Positions 6,605 to 6,841 of a stretch of DNA of 6,841 bases are shown one piece after another. Position 1 is the stretch's first letter, and each line of letters opens with the position of its first letter. Source of the DNA: Parcubacteria group bacterium GW2011_GWA2_47_7 (GTDB lineage Bacteria; Patescibacteriota; Minisyncoccia; Phycocordibacterales; UBA6899); contig LCOM01000042.1 in assembly GCA_000999395.1 (NCBI GenBank), positions 1 to 6,841 of the forward strand, written 5' to 3'. The notes beneath the pieces were generated by a model. That model saw only the letters and a list, made by a program, of their open reading frames with translations. It did not search any database and was not told the DNA's origin. A program made the position numbers and the translations under genes.

Positions 6605-6684
6605 TACAATTGGGAATAGTGCTTAATGGCCTGTAACGCTACAGACACCGACCTGTGTCGGGCTAAGCATTATTCTCAACTGTA
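6605..6684 (+). ncRNA. Candidate structured RNA or palindromic element: long stem with two inner hairpins
   Basis: TACA (6605-6608) and the 16 bases 6610-6625 pair with 6664-6679 and TGTA (6681-6684): 20 of 21 positions pair. Two of these are G-U on the plus strand; the one mismatch is at 6609/6680. The 38-base interior holds CTGTA-ACGC-TACAG (6631-6644) and CCGAC-CTGT-GTCGG (6648-6661), with an alternative GACAC/GTGTC pairing (6644-6659). The wobble pairs become A-C mismatches on the minus strand, favouring a plus-strand RNA. I do not recognise it as a known RNA family. It could instead be a degenerate MITE-like palindrome. Transcription is not shown; a poor plus-strand promoter (TTGTGT, 17 bases, TATATT at 6517-6545) is possible. 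Confidence 0.4.
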
Positions 6685-6755
6685 ACCTTATCTGAATCGT
6701 ACCTCCGTCATATTCTCATATCACGTCGCGAATATCGTATATATAGTATTGCTTT

Positions 6756-6783
6756 ATTATAAGGAACTATGCGATTTTTGCAA
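6756..6783 (-). promoter_or_regulatory. Consensus-like minus-strand promoter
   Basis: On the minus strand TTGCAA (6783-6778, 4 of 6 to TTGACA), a 16-base spacer and a perfect TATAAT (6761-6756). The predicted transcription start is near 6749. The next minus-strand gene is the surface protein, so use of this promoter would give a leader of about 530 bases crossing all the palindromes. It might instead drive a small RNA. Confidence 0.4.
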
Positions 6784-6802
6784 GCTTTTTTGGCTATAAG
6801 AG

Positions 6803-6811
6803 TTATCCACA
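6803..6811 (+). promoter_or_regulatory. Perfect DnaA-box match
   Basis: TTATCCACA is identical to the high-affinity DnaA box. Looser matches lie at 6518-6526 (minus strand, TTGTACACA) and near 6567-6575 (TGTTTCACA). An AT-rich run lies at about 6731-6762. One perfect box can occur by chance or have a regulatory role; an origin would need more boxes beyond the window. Confidence 0.35.
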
Positions 6812-6841
6812 ACTGCCGCACACGCCCACACCTGTCACCTC

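Larger units (their letters stand above)
6221..6841. other. Non-coding region rich in inverted repeats upstream of the surface-protein gene
   Basis: About 620 bases with no convincing protein gene in either direction: open frames are short, lack family resemblance or continue antisense through the surface-protein gene. The segment holds the surface-protein leader, small palindromes at 6342-6358, 6390-6404, 6425-6440 and 6549-6568, the long stem at 6605-6684, a minus-strand promoter at 6756-6783 and a DnaA-box match at 6803-6811. An ATG at 6769 preceded by AAGGA opens a plus-strand frame to the window edge, but its ~24 visible residues are uninformative. Confidence 0.6.

Noticed and set aside
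6625..6672. Minus-strand mini-frame ATG...TAA of 15 codons inside the palindrome, possible leader peptide
   Set aside because: No ribosome binding site at a proper distance and no run of regulatory codons; probably chance.
6769..6841. Start of a plus-strand gene (ATG after AAGGA)
   Set aside because: The spacing from AAGGA is short, only about 24 residues are visible, they are uninformative, and the frame runs through the DnaA-box match. Not enough to call a gene.
1..6841. CRISPR array, tRNA, rRNA, insertion sequence
   Set aside because: No regularly spaced direct repeats, no cloverleaf or rRNA-like segments, and no transposase-like frame seen in either strand.

Overview
The window looks like a piece of a bacterial chromosome from the Patescibacteria (CPR), most likely a Parcubacteria-type lineage. 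This rests on one very large, cysteine-free, modular secreted surface protein of a kind I associate with CPR, next to an O-antigen-ligase-type membrane enzyme carrying TPRs. The standard genetic code is used, with TAA and TGA both acting as stops. Lineage is an inference from protein style; no marker gene is present.

Layout, left to right: (1) positions 2-184, plus strand, the last 60 codons of a nucleotide-sugar epimerase/dehydratase whose start lies outside the window. (2) 192-2435, minus strand, a 747-residue polytopic O-antigen ligase/polymerase-like protein with a C-terminal TPR domain, convergent with the epimerase (7 bases between stop codons). Each of these two genes appears to carry the other's rho-independent terminator inside its coding 3' end. 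(3) 2436-2584, a short control segment with a strong hairpin terminator for the upstream gene and an extended -10 promoter placed so that the ligase mRNA would begin at its ATG. (4) 2585-6220, minus strand, a 1211-residue secreted surface-layer-like protein: signal peptide, twin N-terminal ~50-residue repeats, an Asp-rich linker, about six beta-rich modules and a short C-terminal tail. (5) 6221-6841, about 620 bases without a convincing gene but dense in inverted repeats. It includes a 5' leader hairpin next to the ribosome binding site, an ~80-base near-perfect stem with two small internal hairpins, a consensus-like minus-strand promoter, and a perfect DnaA-box match near the window edge.

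Working model (inference): the window encodes part of a cell-surface system. The epimerase supplies or modifies an activated sugar, the Wzy/WaaL-family enzyme polymerises or transfers the glycan outside the membrane, and the large surface protein may be the structural layer and possibly the acceptor. The most unexplained part is the structured non-coding region upstream of the surface-protein gene.
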